Origin: Ornithoclostridium sp944380285
GTDB lineage: Bacteria; Bacillota; Clostridia; Christensenellales; UBA3700
DNA: 64,000 bases
Direction of reading: 5' to 3'
Assembly (NCBI GenBank): GCA_963931165.1
Contig: OZ006985.1
Span: 1,426,001 to 1,490,000, forward strand
Both the position numbers and the translations under genes were made by a program. This document shows, one piece after another, positions 17,493 through 25,259 of this stretch; within the stretch, counting starts at the first letter, position 1, and each line of letters begins with the position of its first letter. The notes beneath the pieces were generated by a model. It was not told the DNA's origin and made no database searches. It was given only the letters and a program-made list of their open reading frames with translations.

Positions 17493-18062
17493 ATGGCTGA
17501 TTTTATTTTGGCCGGGGATTTCAGAAAGGGTATCACCTTCGTCATGGACGGCAACAAGGTCATGACGATCGTCGACTTTCTTCACGTCAAACCCGGTAAA
17601 GGTGCGGCGTTCGTCAGGACCAAGCTGCGCAACGTCATCACCGGCGGCGTCATCGAAATGACGTTCAACCCCACGGAAAAGTTCCCGACCGCTCACATCG
17701 AGCGCAAGCCGATGACTTATTCCTACCAGGACGGAGATCTGTATTACTTTATGGATCAAGAGACCTTCGACATGATCCCGCTCAACAAGGACGCTGTCGA
17801 AGAGGCTTTGCAATTCGTCCCCGAAAACGGCGAAGTGACCGTGTCGTTCTACAACGGAAGCCCGTTCTCGGTCGAAGCTCCCAACTTTGTCGAGCTTAAG
17901 ATCGTCCACAGCGAGCCGGGCGTCAAGGGCAACACGACCCAGGGCGCAACCAAGCCCGCGACTTTGGAGACGGGCTATACGCTCCAAGTGCCGCTGTTTG
18001 TCAACGAAGGAGACACGATCCGCGTCGATACTCGTACCGGAACGTATATGTCCAGAGTTTGA
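17493..18062 (+). CDS. efp: Elongation factor P
   Basis: 189 residues with three OB-like domains. EF-P relieves ribosome stalling at polyproline. The loop that reaches the peptidyl site is HVKPGKGAAFVRTK, whose central lysine is the usual modification site. The C-terminal signature YTLQVPLFVNEGDTIRVDTRTG is intact. GGAGG precedes the ATG. A strong terminator follows. Confidence 0.98.
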   Translation: MADFILAGDFRKGITFVMDGNKVMTIVDFLHVKPGKGAAFVRTKLRNVITGGVIEMTFNPTEKFPTAHIERKPMTYSYQDGDLYYFMDQETFDMIPLNKDAVEEALQFVPENGEVTVSFYNGSPFSVEAPNFVELKIVHSEPGVKGNTTQGATKPATLETGYTLQVPLFVNEGDTIRVDTRTGTYMSRV

Positions 18063-18084
18063 GACGATCATCGCAGAAAATGTG

Positions 18085-18113
18085 CCGCGCCGCAAGGCGC
18101 GGTATTTTTTTTT
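18085..18113 (+). terminator. Intrinsic terminator after efp
   Basis: CCGCGCC and GGCGCGG form a perfect 7-bp stem closed by the tetraloop GCAA, followed by TA and a run of nine T. It lies 23 bases after the efp stop. Confidence 0.9.
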
Positions 18114-18604
18114 GCAATAGAAAAGGGGAGGTAGATATGCTGTTGTGTGGCACGAGAGATAGACAAGGAAAAGCAAACAGCTGAAGGTAGGTGTATGCTT
18201 CACTATCGAGACAGTCATTTTTGGTCGGGGTATTGACAAGTGAAAATTTGAAACTTTTGCGCGCTCAAAACTCGCGGAGCAGATGTGGTGATAGGCTAAA
18301 ACAATATGGACAAAATGAGATGTTGTCATACAAAGGCAGCAAACGTCTAAAGCGGCGTTTGGTTGTGCGAGCAGGGCAAGAACATTTCGGCGATGAGGAT
18401 TGCGATGATACTCAAAAGTAGAATATCATACAATATGGCGCAAAATGAACGATAATTTTGCCATATTATTCTAAAAATAAAGCTAATTTAGAATAATATA
18501 TAATTAAAGGAAATCTATTACGGCGATAAATTGTTATGAAGTTTGATATTGTTAAATTTTTCACGAGTGCATTTTTAGGATCAAATAATTTATTTCCTTT
18601 GATC
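18114..18604. other. AT-rich intergenic stretch, no gene recognised
   Basis: About 490 bases without a credible gene. A 76-codon plus-strand frame at 18191-18421 has no recognisable content and no ribosome site. There is a weak direct repeat of the type ACAATATGG..CAAAATGA near 18302 and 18430, and a long A/T palindrome at 18463-18499. Composition shifts abruptly to GT-rich at about 18605. Confidence 0.6.
18463..18499. repeat. 13-bp inverted repeat, A/T-rich
   Basis: The arms ATATTATTCTAAA (18463-18475) and TTTAGAATAATAT (18487-18499) are perfect reverse complements around an 11-base centre. No T-run follows. It could be a protein-binding dyad or a small palindromic insertion. Confidence 0.6.
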
Positions 18605-19365
18605 AACATTATGTATTTTTTGGTGTTTGTTTGGTGAGGGGGGTTTGGGGATGAAGTTGTGTTGAATGGTAGTTGATTGAGTTTGTTGTGAGAGTGAGAG
18701 GAAGATGTTTTGGTGGGTGTTGTGAGTTTTGGGGTGGTAGATGTGAGGTGGGTGATGTCACGATGTGTTGGGAGATGATTGGTTTGTGAGGTGGTGCTAG
18801 TTTGTTTGTGTGGTGTGTGTGGTGCTGTTTTTGATAGAGTTGGGTATCAATAAGTTTTGCGGGTTGAGTGATGAGAGATTTTTTAGGCGATATGGGATGG
18901 TGATATGTTGCCAAAAGTGTTGTAGTTGATTGAGTTGTGTTGTGAGAGTGAGGGGAGATGTTTTGGTGGGTGTTGTGAGTTTGGGGTGGTAGGTGTGAGG
19001 TGGGTGATTTAGTAGTGTGTTTTGTAGGTTGGTTAGTGAGTGATTTTGTGATGTGATATGAGGGTGATGCGGTGTTGGAGAGAGTGCGGTAGTTTATTAA
19101 ATTTAGGTTTGAGAGTGATAGGTTATGTTTTGGTGTGTTTTGTAGGTTGGGTGGTGAGAGATTTTTATGATGTGATATGAGGGTGATGATGTGTTGGTGA
19201 GAATGCAACAAATGATTGAGTTGTGTTATGAGAGTGAAGGGAGGTTTTTGGGTGGGTGTTGAGATTTTGGAGTGGTAGGTGTGAGGTGAGTGATGTCACG
19301 ATGTGTTGGGAGATGATTGGTTTGTGAGGTGGCGCTAGTTTGTTTGTGTGGTGGGTGTGGGGTGG
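18605..19365. repeat. Strand-asymmetric GT-rich mosaic repeat array
   Basis: About 760 bases in which the plus strand is almost devoid of C and dominated by G and T. Related blocks recur. A long block occurs at about 18669-18827 and 19211-19361; its 18753-18823 part is nearly identical to 19291-19361 (offset 538). A shorter version begins at 18922. A second block type recurs at about 18859-18912, 19015-19077 and 19133-19197. Blocks are shuffled and diverged, not evenly spaced, so it is neither a CRISPR nor a simple satellite. The A/C-rich minus strand stays open by composition and I do not regard it as coding. Confidence 0.75.
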
Positions 19366-19435
19366 TTCATCGAGATAGATCCGCTTTGCCGACCCGAAGC
19401 AAAGTAACCCGTTGCGTTCTCGTGATATTTCCATG

Positions 19436-19470
19436 CGCCTTGCCGATCATGCGGCGGGGCGTATTTTTTG
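19436..19470 (+). terminator. Terminator-like hairpin after the GT-rich array
   Basis: CGCCTTGCCG and CGGCGGGGCG pair over 10 bp (two G-U pairs) around ATCATG, followed by TA and six T. Nothing coding precedes it on this strand, so a transcript would have to come from the repeat array or an unseen RNA gene. Confidence 0.6.
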
Positions 19471-19647
19471 CTCCTTTCGCGGACTGAATGCAAAGAGGTT
19501 GTCCTGATGCTGCCAAAAGCATAAAGTTTTTAGGAGTATTCGAGGCGCTTTGCGATATATCTCACGGGATAGTTTTTTGCGGTTAGACGCAAAAATAGAT
19601 GTTTTTGTCGGCTTTTGTATGTTGTTTTTTCGCTCTTAGTTCGAAAG

Positions 19648-19675
19648 TCTTATCCGCAACTTGTCCGCATATGTT
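19648..19675 (+). promoter_or_regulatory. Possible SigE-type promoter of the spoIIIA operon
   Basis: TCTTATC, a 13-base spacer and CATATGTT resemble the mother-cell SigE consensus (roughly TCATATT - 13-15 - CATACAAT). It lies about 45 bases before the spoIIIAA start. spoIIIA is SigE-dependent in Bacillus, which is why I looked here. Confidence 0.45.
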
Positions 19676-19720
19676 ATAGCGGTCGCGGTTTCGGACAAGC
19701 CGCGACGACGAGAGGTGAGT

Positions 19721-20572
19721 ATGAACGATTGGCTCAAATTGCTGCCCGAAGACATCGCCGCATGCATCCAAGACCCGTCCGGCGTGACCGAGATCAGATT
19801 GCGCGCGGGCAAAAAGACTACCGTGTCGCGCGGCGGAGGGTATGCCGCGATCGGACGCGCGGCGACGATCGAAGATGTACGCGGCGCGCTCGCAGTAGCT
19901 ACGGACAGGTCGGTGTATGCAGCGGAGACGTTGCTTGCGCAAGGCTTCTTGACATATCGCGGCGGCGTGCGCATAGGCGTTTGCGGCGAGTGCGTCTACA
20001 AGGGCGGAAAGCTCGCCGCCTATCGCGAAGTGTCGTCGCTGTGCATTCGCATACCTCACGAGGTCGACTTTTGCGACAGACGGATAGAGGCGATCGTCAA
20101 TCGATTTGAAAACACTTTGATCGTGTCGCCGCCCGGCATGGGCAAGACCACATTGCTCAGATATATGATCAAGAGGCTGTCCGACAGCGGCAAAAACGTG
20201 CTCGCGATCGACGAGCGCAACGAGATCTCCGCGAGCGTCGACGGCATCCCGACTTGCGATGTAGGAGCAAACACCGACGTAGTGCTGTTCGCGAACAAGC
20301 GAGACGGCTATGTCGAGGCGATACGCGCGATGAGACCGGACGTACTCGCGACGGACGAGCTGTTCGGCAAACACGAGGTCGAATGCATCGCCGACGCGGT
20401 CCGATGCGGAGTCAAGGTGCTCGCGACCGCGCACTCGGACGGCGCGGCAAGACTGCTCGCCGACCCGACTTACGGCGCGCTCGCCGCGACGATACGATAC
20501 TTTGTCACGCTGTCGGGCAAGGGCGTCGTCGCGTCCGTCTATGACGGAGCGAAAAAGAATTGTCTTCTTTGA
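19721..20572 (+). CDS. spoIIIAA: Stage III sporulation protein AA (ATPase)
   Basis: 283 residues related to secretion ATPases, proposed to energise the SpoIIIA-SpoIIQ channel between mother cell and forespore. The Walker A motif SPPGMGKTTLL is at about 136-146, Walker B lies near AIDERNE, and MRPDVLATDEL and TAHSDGAARLL follow. I chose ATG 19721 because AGAGGTGAG precedes it; the upstream frame extension is unsupported. It is the first of eight genes in conserved order. Confidence 0.95.
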   Translation: MNDWLKLLPEDIAACIQDPSGVTEIRLRAGKKTTVSRGGGYAAIGRAATIEDVRGALAVATDRSVYAAETLLAQGFLTYRGGVRIGVCGECVYKGGKLAAYREVSSLCIRIPHEVDFCDRRIEAIVNRFENTLIVSPPGMGKTTLLRYMIKRLSDSGKNVLAIDERNEISASVDGIPTCDVGANTDVVLFANKRDGYVEAIRAMRPDVLATDELFGKHEVECIADAVRCGVKVLATAHSDGAARLLADPTYGALAATIRYFVTLSGKGVVASVYDGAKKNCLL

Positions 20573-21042
20573 TCGTCGGTGCGGCGCTGTTTGTCTGCTG
20601 TGCGTATGTCGGCTTCGGGATATGCGATCTGTACAAGCGGAGAAGTGCGTTTTTCGACGCGTTGATCGAATATCTCGACTCGCTCGAACGCGGGATATCG
20701 TATGCCAAAACGCCGCTCCCGAAACTCACCGAGGACTTCGCCGCCGACAAAAAAGGAGAGCTGTTCGCGCTGTTGAGAAAGTTCGCCGGCGACATCAGGG
20801 CGGGACAAAAAACGGAGTTCAAATCGCCGATCTTTTCCGCATACGAAAGGAGGCGCGTCGTCGAGATGCTCGACTCGCTCGGCAAGTATGACACAGACAC
20901 TCAATTGACGGAATTGAGACGATACCGCGCGCTGTTCGCGCCGACGCGGGAAATCGCGGTGAAAAAGTATTCGACGACGGGAAAACTCGCGGCAAAGCTC
21001 GGCGTGCTCGTCGGCATTGCCGTCATGCTCGCGCTCGCCTGA
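20560..21042 (+). CDS. spoIIIAB: Stage III sporulation protein AB
   Basis: 160 residues with an N-terminal and a C-terminal membrane segment, as in the SpoIIIAB family (GspF-like). The pattern IEYLDSLERGISYAKTPLPKL is typical. A TTG at 20560, overlapping spoIIIAA by 13 bases, is the only start covering the N-terminal hydrophobic segment apart from another TTG nine bases later, so the exact start is uncertain. It is part of the spoIIIA operon. Confidence 0.88.
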   Translation: MSSLIVGAALFVCCAYVGFGICDLYKRRSAFFDALIEYLDSLERGISYAKTPLPKLTEDFAADKKGELFALLRKFAGDIRAGQKTEFKSPIFSAYERRRVVEMLDSLGKYDTDTQLTELRRYRALFAPTREIAVKKYSTTGKLAAKLGVLVGIAVMLALA

Positions 21043-21051
21043 AGGAGGAAT

Positions 21052-21249
21052 ATGGGAGTCGACATAATATTTAAGATAGCCGGAGTGGGGTTGCTCACCG
21101 CGATCGTCAATACCGTGCTCAAAAAGAGCGACAAGGATGAGCTCGCGACCTTCGTCACGCTCGCGGGGCTGGCGATCGTGCTCGTCATGGTGCTCGACCT
21201 CTTGGGCGGACTTTTCGACAGCGTAAAGTCCATCTTGGAGCTGTATTGA
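21052..21249 (+). CDS. spoIIIAC: Stage III sporulation protein AC
   Basis: 65 residues, two membrane segments, matching the very short SpoIIIAC family (MGVDIIFKIAGVGLL, then KKSDKDELATFVTLAGLAIVL). GGAGG precedes the ATG. It overlaps spoIIIAD by one base. It belongs to the membrane part of the forespore feeding-channel apparatus. Confidence 0.93.
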   Translation: MGVDIIFKIAGVGLLTAIVNTVLKKSDKDELATFVTLAGLAIVLVMVLDLLGGLFDSVKSILELY

Positions 21250-21641
21250 TGGACATCTTCAAGGTCATAGGCGTGGGGCTGGTCGGGCTGTGCGCGGCGA
21301 TGCTGCTCAAGACCACCGAAAACCGCTACGCGATCCTCGCTGTCGTTGCGACCGGCGCGATCATCCTCATCATCACGCTCAACTCTCTGGGCGGGGCGGT
21401 CGTCAAGCTGCATGAGATCATCGACAAGACGGGCGTCGACGAGTCGCTCTTTGCCGCGCTGCTCAAAATCGTAGGCATAGGGTATCTGACCGAGTACACA
21501 TCCGAGGTGTGCGCGGACGCAGAGTGTGCGTCGATCGGGCGCAAGGTCGCGTTCGCCGGCAAAGTAGCGATATTTTTGCTCGCGCTGCCCATAGTCGGCG
21601 CGTTGATCGACACGGTCGGCGGACTGATCGCGGAGCTGTGA
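21249..21641 (+). CDS. spoIIIAD: Stage III sporulation protein AD
   Basis: 130 residues with four hydrophobic segments, typical of SpoIIIAD (MDIFKVIGVGLVGL, then IGYLTEYTSEVCADAECASIG). I use the ATG at 21249, overlapping the spoIIIAC stop (TGATG), instead of a TTG one codon earlier. The stop overlaps the spoIIIAE start by one base. Confidence 0.93.
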   Translation: MDIFKVIGVGLVGLCAAMLLKTTENRYAILAVVATGAIILIITLNSLGGAVVKLHEIIDKTGVDESLFAALLKIVGIGYLTEYTSEVCADAECASIGRKVAFAGKVAIFLLALPIVGALIDTVGGLIAEL

Positions 21642-22813
21642 TGAAGAGGGGTATATTGGTGTTGTTGCTGATCATCGTCGCGCTGCTTTCGGCGGGCGTG
21701 TGCTCCGCCGAAGAGAGCGTGGAAGAGGAGTTGTCCCAAAACGTCGAACAGACGCTTGACGACCTCGACCTCTCTCAGCTAGAAAGGTGGTTCGACTCGC
21801 TCGACGAAGAGGCGAAAGCGGCGCTCGGCGGCGACCTCAAAAGCGCGATCGAGGCGTTGCTCGACGGAAGTTACGACGGCGGCGCGGACAAGATCCTCGG
21901 CTTGACCGCCGACTTTGCACTCGGTTCGGTCACAGATATGCTCGCGGTGTGCGTGACGGTGTTTGCTATCGCGCTCTTGTACTCGGTGCTTGCGGGCATG
22001 TCCTCGTCCTTCCTCAAAAAGCAGACGTCGGAATTGATCGCGTTCGTCTGCTTTGCCGCCGCCGCGACCGTCGTCTTGGTGAGGGTCGGAGCGGTCGCTA
22101 AACGCGCGTTCGACTGCGCAAACTCGCTCAATGCGTTGATGCAGGGCGCATTCCCGATCGTGCTGACCTTGCTCACCGCGACCGGCGGCACCGCGACTGC
22201 TTCGGCAATGGCGCCGGTGATGTCGCTGCTCTCGGGCGCGGTTTCAAGCGCAGTGACCGCGATCGTGCTGCCGTTGTTTGTCGCCGCGACCGCGATCGGT
22301 GTTGTCGGCAACATCTCGCCGTCCGTCAAATTGGACAAGTTCCGCTCCTTTCTGTCGTCCGCGGCAAAGACGGTGCTTGCAGCGGTGTTCGGGCTGTTCG
22401 TCACGCTCGTCACGATTGGCGGCATATCCGGCTCGATCGCCGATTCCGTCTCGATCAAGGCGGCGAAGTTCGCGGTGCAGAGCTATTTGCCGCTTCTCGG
22501 CGGCTATCTGTCCGACGGTCTCGACCTCGTGCTCGCGTCCGTCGTGCTGATCAAGAACTCGCTCGGAGCGGCGCTTGCGCTCTCTGTGGTTGCGGCGGTC
22601 GCCGTGCCTGTGGTCGAACTCGCGGTGACGTCGCTCGGACTCAAATTGGTCGCGGGGCTTGTCGAACCGTTCTCGGACAGCCGCTTTTCGGCGATGCTGT
22701 CGGCGACGGCTAAAAATATTTCCGTAGCCGCCGAGGCGCTCATTGCGTTGGGCGCCGCGTTCGTGATCGCGATGATGTGCGCGGTCGCAAGCTGTAATGC
22801 GGGGGTGATCTGA
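21641..22813 (+). CDS. spoIIIAE: Stage III sporulation protein AE
   Basis: 390 residues. An N-terminal signal-like hydrophobic segment (MKRGILVLLLIIVALLSAG) ends at a plausible cleavage site near VCSA. A short acidic luminal part and about eight membrane segments follow. This is the polytopic member of the SpoIIIA complex. ATG 21641 overlaps the spoIIIAD stop; an upstream frame extension inside spoIIIAD is a shadow. Confidence 0.93.
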   Translation: MKRGILVLLLIIVALLSAGVCSAEESVEEELSQNVEQTLDDLDLSQLERWFDSLDEEAKAALGGDLKSAIEALLDGSYDGGADKILGLTADFALGSVTDMLAVCVTVFAIALLYSVLAGMSSSFLKKQTSELIAFVCFAAAATVVLVRVGAVAKRAFDCANSLNALMQGAFPIVLTLLTATGGTATASAMAPVMSLLSGAVSSAVTAIVLPLFVAATAIGVVGNISPSVKLDKFRSFLSSAAKTVLAAVFGLFVTLVTIGGISGSIADSVSIKAAKFAVQSYLPLLGGYLSDGLDLVLASVVLIKNSLGAALALSVVAAVAVPVVELAVTSLGLKLVAGLVEPFSDSRFSAMLSATAKNISVAAEALIALGAAFVIAMMCAVASCNAGVI

Positions 22814-23271
22814 TGGCTGAGTGGCTGATGAGCGTTGTCGGGATCGTCGCCGCAGGCGTGCTGCTCGAAATAATTTTGCCGCCGGGCGACACAGCAAAAT
22901 ACGCAAAGGGTGCGTACGCGCTGATCGTCGTGCTCGTGCTCGCGTCGCCCATCGCAAACGTGCTGTCGCAATTCAAGACGATCGAAGGGGACGCGACGGC
23001 GGCAGTGGACGGGGCTTTTTTGAGCGAGGTGTACGATCGCATCGAAGAGAGCGACGAAGAGCGCGCCGAGACCGCTTTGAGCGCGGCAGGGTTTGACGGC
23101 TGCAAGGTCAACATCTTTGCCGCGGCGGGCAAGACCTATCGTCCGCAGCGCGCGAATGTCGACGTGTCCGACTGCAAGAGCGCGTCCGACGGAGACAAAG
23201 ACGAGATCGCCGAGATCGTCAAAAAATGTCTCGGCTGCGAGGAGGTAAAAATTTATGGACAAAGAGAATGA
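22813..23271 (+). CDS. spoIIIAF: Stage III sporulation protein AF
   Basis: 152 residues. Two N-terminal membrane segments (MAEWLMSVVGIVAAGVLLEI and the following ALIVVLVLASPIANVL) are followed by a ring-building-motif-like soluble domain, as in SpoIIIAF. The start shares one base with the spoIIIAE stop. The 3' end overlaps spoIIIAG by 17 bases. Confidence 0.9.
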   Translation: MAEWLMSVVGIVAAGVLLEIILPPGDTAKYAKGAYALIVVLVLASPIANVLSQFKTIEGDATAAVDGAFLSEVYDRIEESDEERAETALSAAGFDGCKVNIFAAAGKTYRPQRANVDVSDCKSASDGDKDEIAEIVKKCLGCEEVKIYGQRE

Positions 23272-23788
23272 CCCGACCGCCAATGCCGGAATTTGGGAAA
23301 AGATCAAGTCGATCAAACACATCAGGCTTGTTGCCGCGATCGCGCTCGCGCTGATCGCCGTCGCGTGCGTCGCAGCTTTTCTCGGCGGAGAAAAAGAGAG
23401 CGCCGAAGTCGACTTCGAAAGTCGCATCGCTGAAGTCTTGTCCGAGATCGACGGAGTGGGCAAGTGCAAAGTCATGATCACCTACGACGGAGAGGGACAG
23501 AGCGAGATCGCTTACGAGCGCGAAGAGGAGAGCAACGTCACCACCGACAGCGACGGCAGCGGCGACCGCGTCGTCGAAAACAGCAATTCCCATTCCCGCC
23601 CCGTAACTGTGATCGTCGACGGAGTGGAGCAGCCGCTCGTCATCTCCACGTCGCCTGCTCCGGTCAAGGGCGTCGTGGTCGTCGCACAGGGAGGCGGCGA
23701 CGTGATGACCAAGCTCAAGATCATCGACGCGGTCTGCGCGCTTGTCGACGTCGAGGGGCTTGCGGTCAAAGTGTTCGAGATGAAATAG
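23255..23788 (+). CDS. spoIIIAG: Stage III sporulation protein AG
   Basis: 177 residues: one membrane segment near residues 25-45, then a soluble domain. In this family the domain forms a large ring in the intermembrane space. GKCKVMITYDGEGQSEIAYE, the Ser/Asp-rich insertion and PVKGVVVVAQGGGD are conserved SpoIIIAG features. GAGGTAAAA precedes the ATG. spoIIIAH follows about 106 bases later. Confidence 0.93.
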   Translation: MDKENDPTANAGIWEKIKSIKHIRLVAAIALALIAVACVAAFLGGEKESAEVDFESRIAEVLSEIDGVGKCKVMITYDGEGQSEIAYEREEESNVTTDSDGSGDRVVENSNSHSRPVTVIVDGVEQPLVISTSPAPVKGVVVVAQGGGDVMTKLKIIDAVCALVDVEGLAVKVFEMK

Positions 23789-23894
23789 CGCGAATATGCG
23801 CGAAAATCCAAAGCCGCTGCATATCGCGCCGGCGTCGCAATATACATATAGCAGACGTGCAAAAAATGCCGCAACATTCCATGGAGGTAAATTT

Positions 23895-24416
23895 ATGGCA
23901 GAGCAAACAGTCAAAGTCAAAAAGGGGCTTTCCGCAAACGCCAAAAAGGTCATCGTGCTGTGCAGCATGGTCGCGCTTTTGGTGCTGACGGGCGTCCTCA
24001 ACTTCGTGCTCAACGGAGATCTGTTGAGCAAAGACGGTCCGACGACGGTGGGCGGAGACGCGGTGACGACCTTCTTCTCCGATTACCGTACCAACAGAGA
24101 GACCGCAAGAGCGGAAGAGATGTCCTATCTCGACGCGATAATCTCGTCCGAGGACTCCAGCGCGGAGGCTAAGACCACCGCCGAAGAGATGAAACAGGAA
24201 CTCCTCGGCAACATCGAGGCGGAACTCGTGATCGAGAGCCTCATCAAGGCGAAGGGCTTTGAGGACGCGATCGTCACGATGAGCACCGAAAACATCAATA
24301 TCATCGTCGATCAGCCCGAACTCGAGGCAGCCCAGGTGTCGCAGATCCTCGGCATCATCCTCGAAGAGACCGACTATGCCGCAACGCAGGTGGTAGTCGT
24401 ACCTTATGAGGCTTAA
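23895..24416 (+). CDS. spoIIIAH: Stage III sporulation protein AH
   Basis: 173 residues. One membrane segment (VIVLCSMVALLVLTGVLNFVL) is followed by a Glu-rich helical part and a YscJ/FliF-like C-terminal domain (IKAKGFEDAIVTMSTENINIIV). In Bacillus AH docks with forespore SpoIIQ. I start at ATG 23895 behind GGAGGTAAATTT; the 33 upstream codons lack coding character. It is the last gene of the operon. Confidence 0.92.
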   Translation: MAEQTVKVKKGLSANAKKVIVLCSMVALLVLTGVLNFVLNGDLLSKDGPTTVGGDAVTTFFSDYRTNRETARAEEMSYLDAIISSEDSSAEAKTTAEEMKQELLGNIEAELVIESLIKAKGFEDAIVTMSTENINIIVDQPELEAAQVSQILGIILEETDYAATQVVVVPYEA

Positions 24417-24420
24417 CCGC

Positions 24421-24466
24421 TTGTCAAATGCCTCCGGATATGTTATCATATTAGCGTATCCGGAGG
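24421..24466 (+). promoter_or_regulatory. Asp23-gene promoter flanked by a 10-bp palindrome
   Basis: TTGTCA (24421-24426), a 17-base spacer and TATCAT (24444-24449). A perfect inverted repeat, CCTCCGGATA (24431-24440) and TATCCGGAGG (24457-24466), brackets the -10 box. Its right arm contains the GGAGG ribosome site of the gene at 24473. Confidence 0.6.
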
Positions 24467-24472
24467 TACGCT

Positions 24473-24826
24473 ATGTCCTTTGCAGACAAGAATGAACAGG
24501 CTTTGGAAACCTACGTCAGCATCATAACTTCGGTCGCGACAAGCGCCGCGATGCAGGTCAAGGGCGTCGCATCGGTCTCGTATGACGCAGGCGACGGCTC
24601 CAAGCCCGGTAAAAAGAAAAAGAAGAAAAACAGCGCCGTGGAAGTCGAATTGTACAGCGACAAGACGGCGCTTATCGACATTTCGGTCAACATCCACTAC
24701 GGCTTTGTCATCCCCGAAGTCGTCGCGCAGATGCAGGATAAGATCAAAACCGAGGTCGAAAAGGCGACTTTCTACAAGGTCAAGGCGATCAACGTCGTCG
24801 TAGCAGGCGTCGTTTACGCAGATTGA
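24473..24826 (+). CDS. Asp23/Gls24 family envelope stress response protein
   Basis: 117 residues with the family pattern: TYVSIITSVATSAAMQVKGVASVS near the N-terminus, a Lys-rich loop, VEVELYSDKTALIDISVNIHYGFVIPEVVAQMQ, and the end INVVVAGVVYAD. In Firmicutes this copy usually lies just before nusB. The role is poorly defined, with links to envelope stress. The GGAGG sits in a palindrome arm that could be masked in read-through RNA. Confidence 0.9.
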   Translation: MSFADKNEQALETYVSIITSVATSAAMQVKGVASVSYDAGDGSKPGKKKKKKNSAVEVELYSDKTALIDISVNIHYGFVIPEVVAQMQDKIKTEVEKATFYKVKAINVVVAGVVYAD

Positions 24827-24847
24827 CGCGGTGACAGGTACGGTTTT

Positions 24848-25258
24848 ATGAGCAGAAGAACGGCAAGAGATCACGCCTATAAACTCATCTTTCAATCACT
24901 TTTTCACGAACAATGCCAAGCGGACGAGCAAGAGGAAAAAGAACTCCTCGCCGACGCGTCCCTCACCGACGACGACAGAGACTATGTACGCAAACTCGTC
25001 GACGGCGTCGCCGAACACAGGGAAGAACTCAAAGCGTGCATTGCGCGCAATCTCAAAAACTTTTCTTACGACAGAGTGTTCAAGCCCGATCTCGCGGCGC
25101 TTTTGCTTGCGACCTACGAGATGAAGTACGGCGGGATCCCGGCGGCGGTCGCGATCAGCGAAGTCGTCGACCTCGTCAAGGTCTACGGCTCGGAGTCGAG
25201 CGGCAAGTTCGTCAACGGCGTGCTCGCGGGCGTGTTCAAAGAAACGGAGGGCAATTGA
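24848..25258 (+). CDS. nusB: Transcription antitermination factor NusB
   Basis: 136 residues, all-helical NusB fold: SRRTARDHAYKLIFQSLF at the start, RDYVRKLVDGVAEHREEL in the middle, and the signature AALLLATYEMKYGGIPAAVAISEVVDLVKVYGSESSGKFVNGVL at the end (given here in parts of one run: LLLATYEMKYGGIP; AISEVVDLVKVYG; SGKFVNGVL). It binds boxA RNA with NusE in rRNA antitermination. folD starts one base after its stop. Confidence 0.95.
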   Translation: MSRRTARDHAYKLIFQSLFHEQCQADEQEEKELLADASLTDDDRDYVRKLVDGVAEHREELKACIARNLKNFSYDRVFKPDLAALLLATYEMKYGGIPAAVAISEVVDLVKVYGSESSGKFVNGVLAGVFKETEGN

Positions 25259-25259
25259 T

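Noticed and set aside
18191..18421. 76-codon plus-strand frame behind efp
   Set aside because: There is no recognisable content and no ribosome site, and it follows a strong terminator.
18605..19365. CRISPR array
   Set aside because: Repeats are long, diverged and unevenly spaced, with no constant 25-40 base repeat, no unique spacers and no cas genes.
18609..19434. Two A/C-rich minus-strand open frames of 200 and 89 codons (His/Thr/Pro/Asn-rich)
   Set aside because: They stay open only because the strand lacks most T and G; the sequence follows the DNA repeats and shows no codon structure.
24417..24472. Riboswitch before the Asp23-type gene
   Set aside because: The leader is only about 17 bases from the predicted start point, too short for an aptamer; the dyad explains the visible structure.
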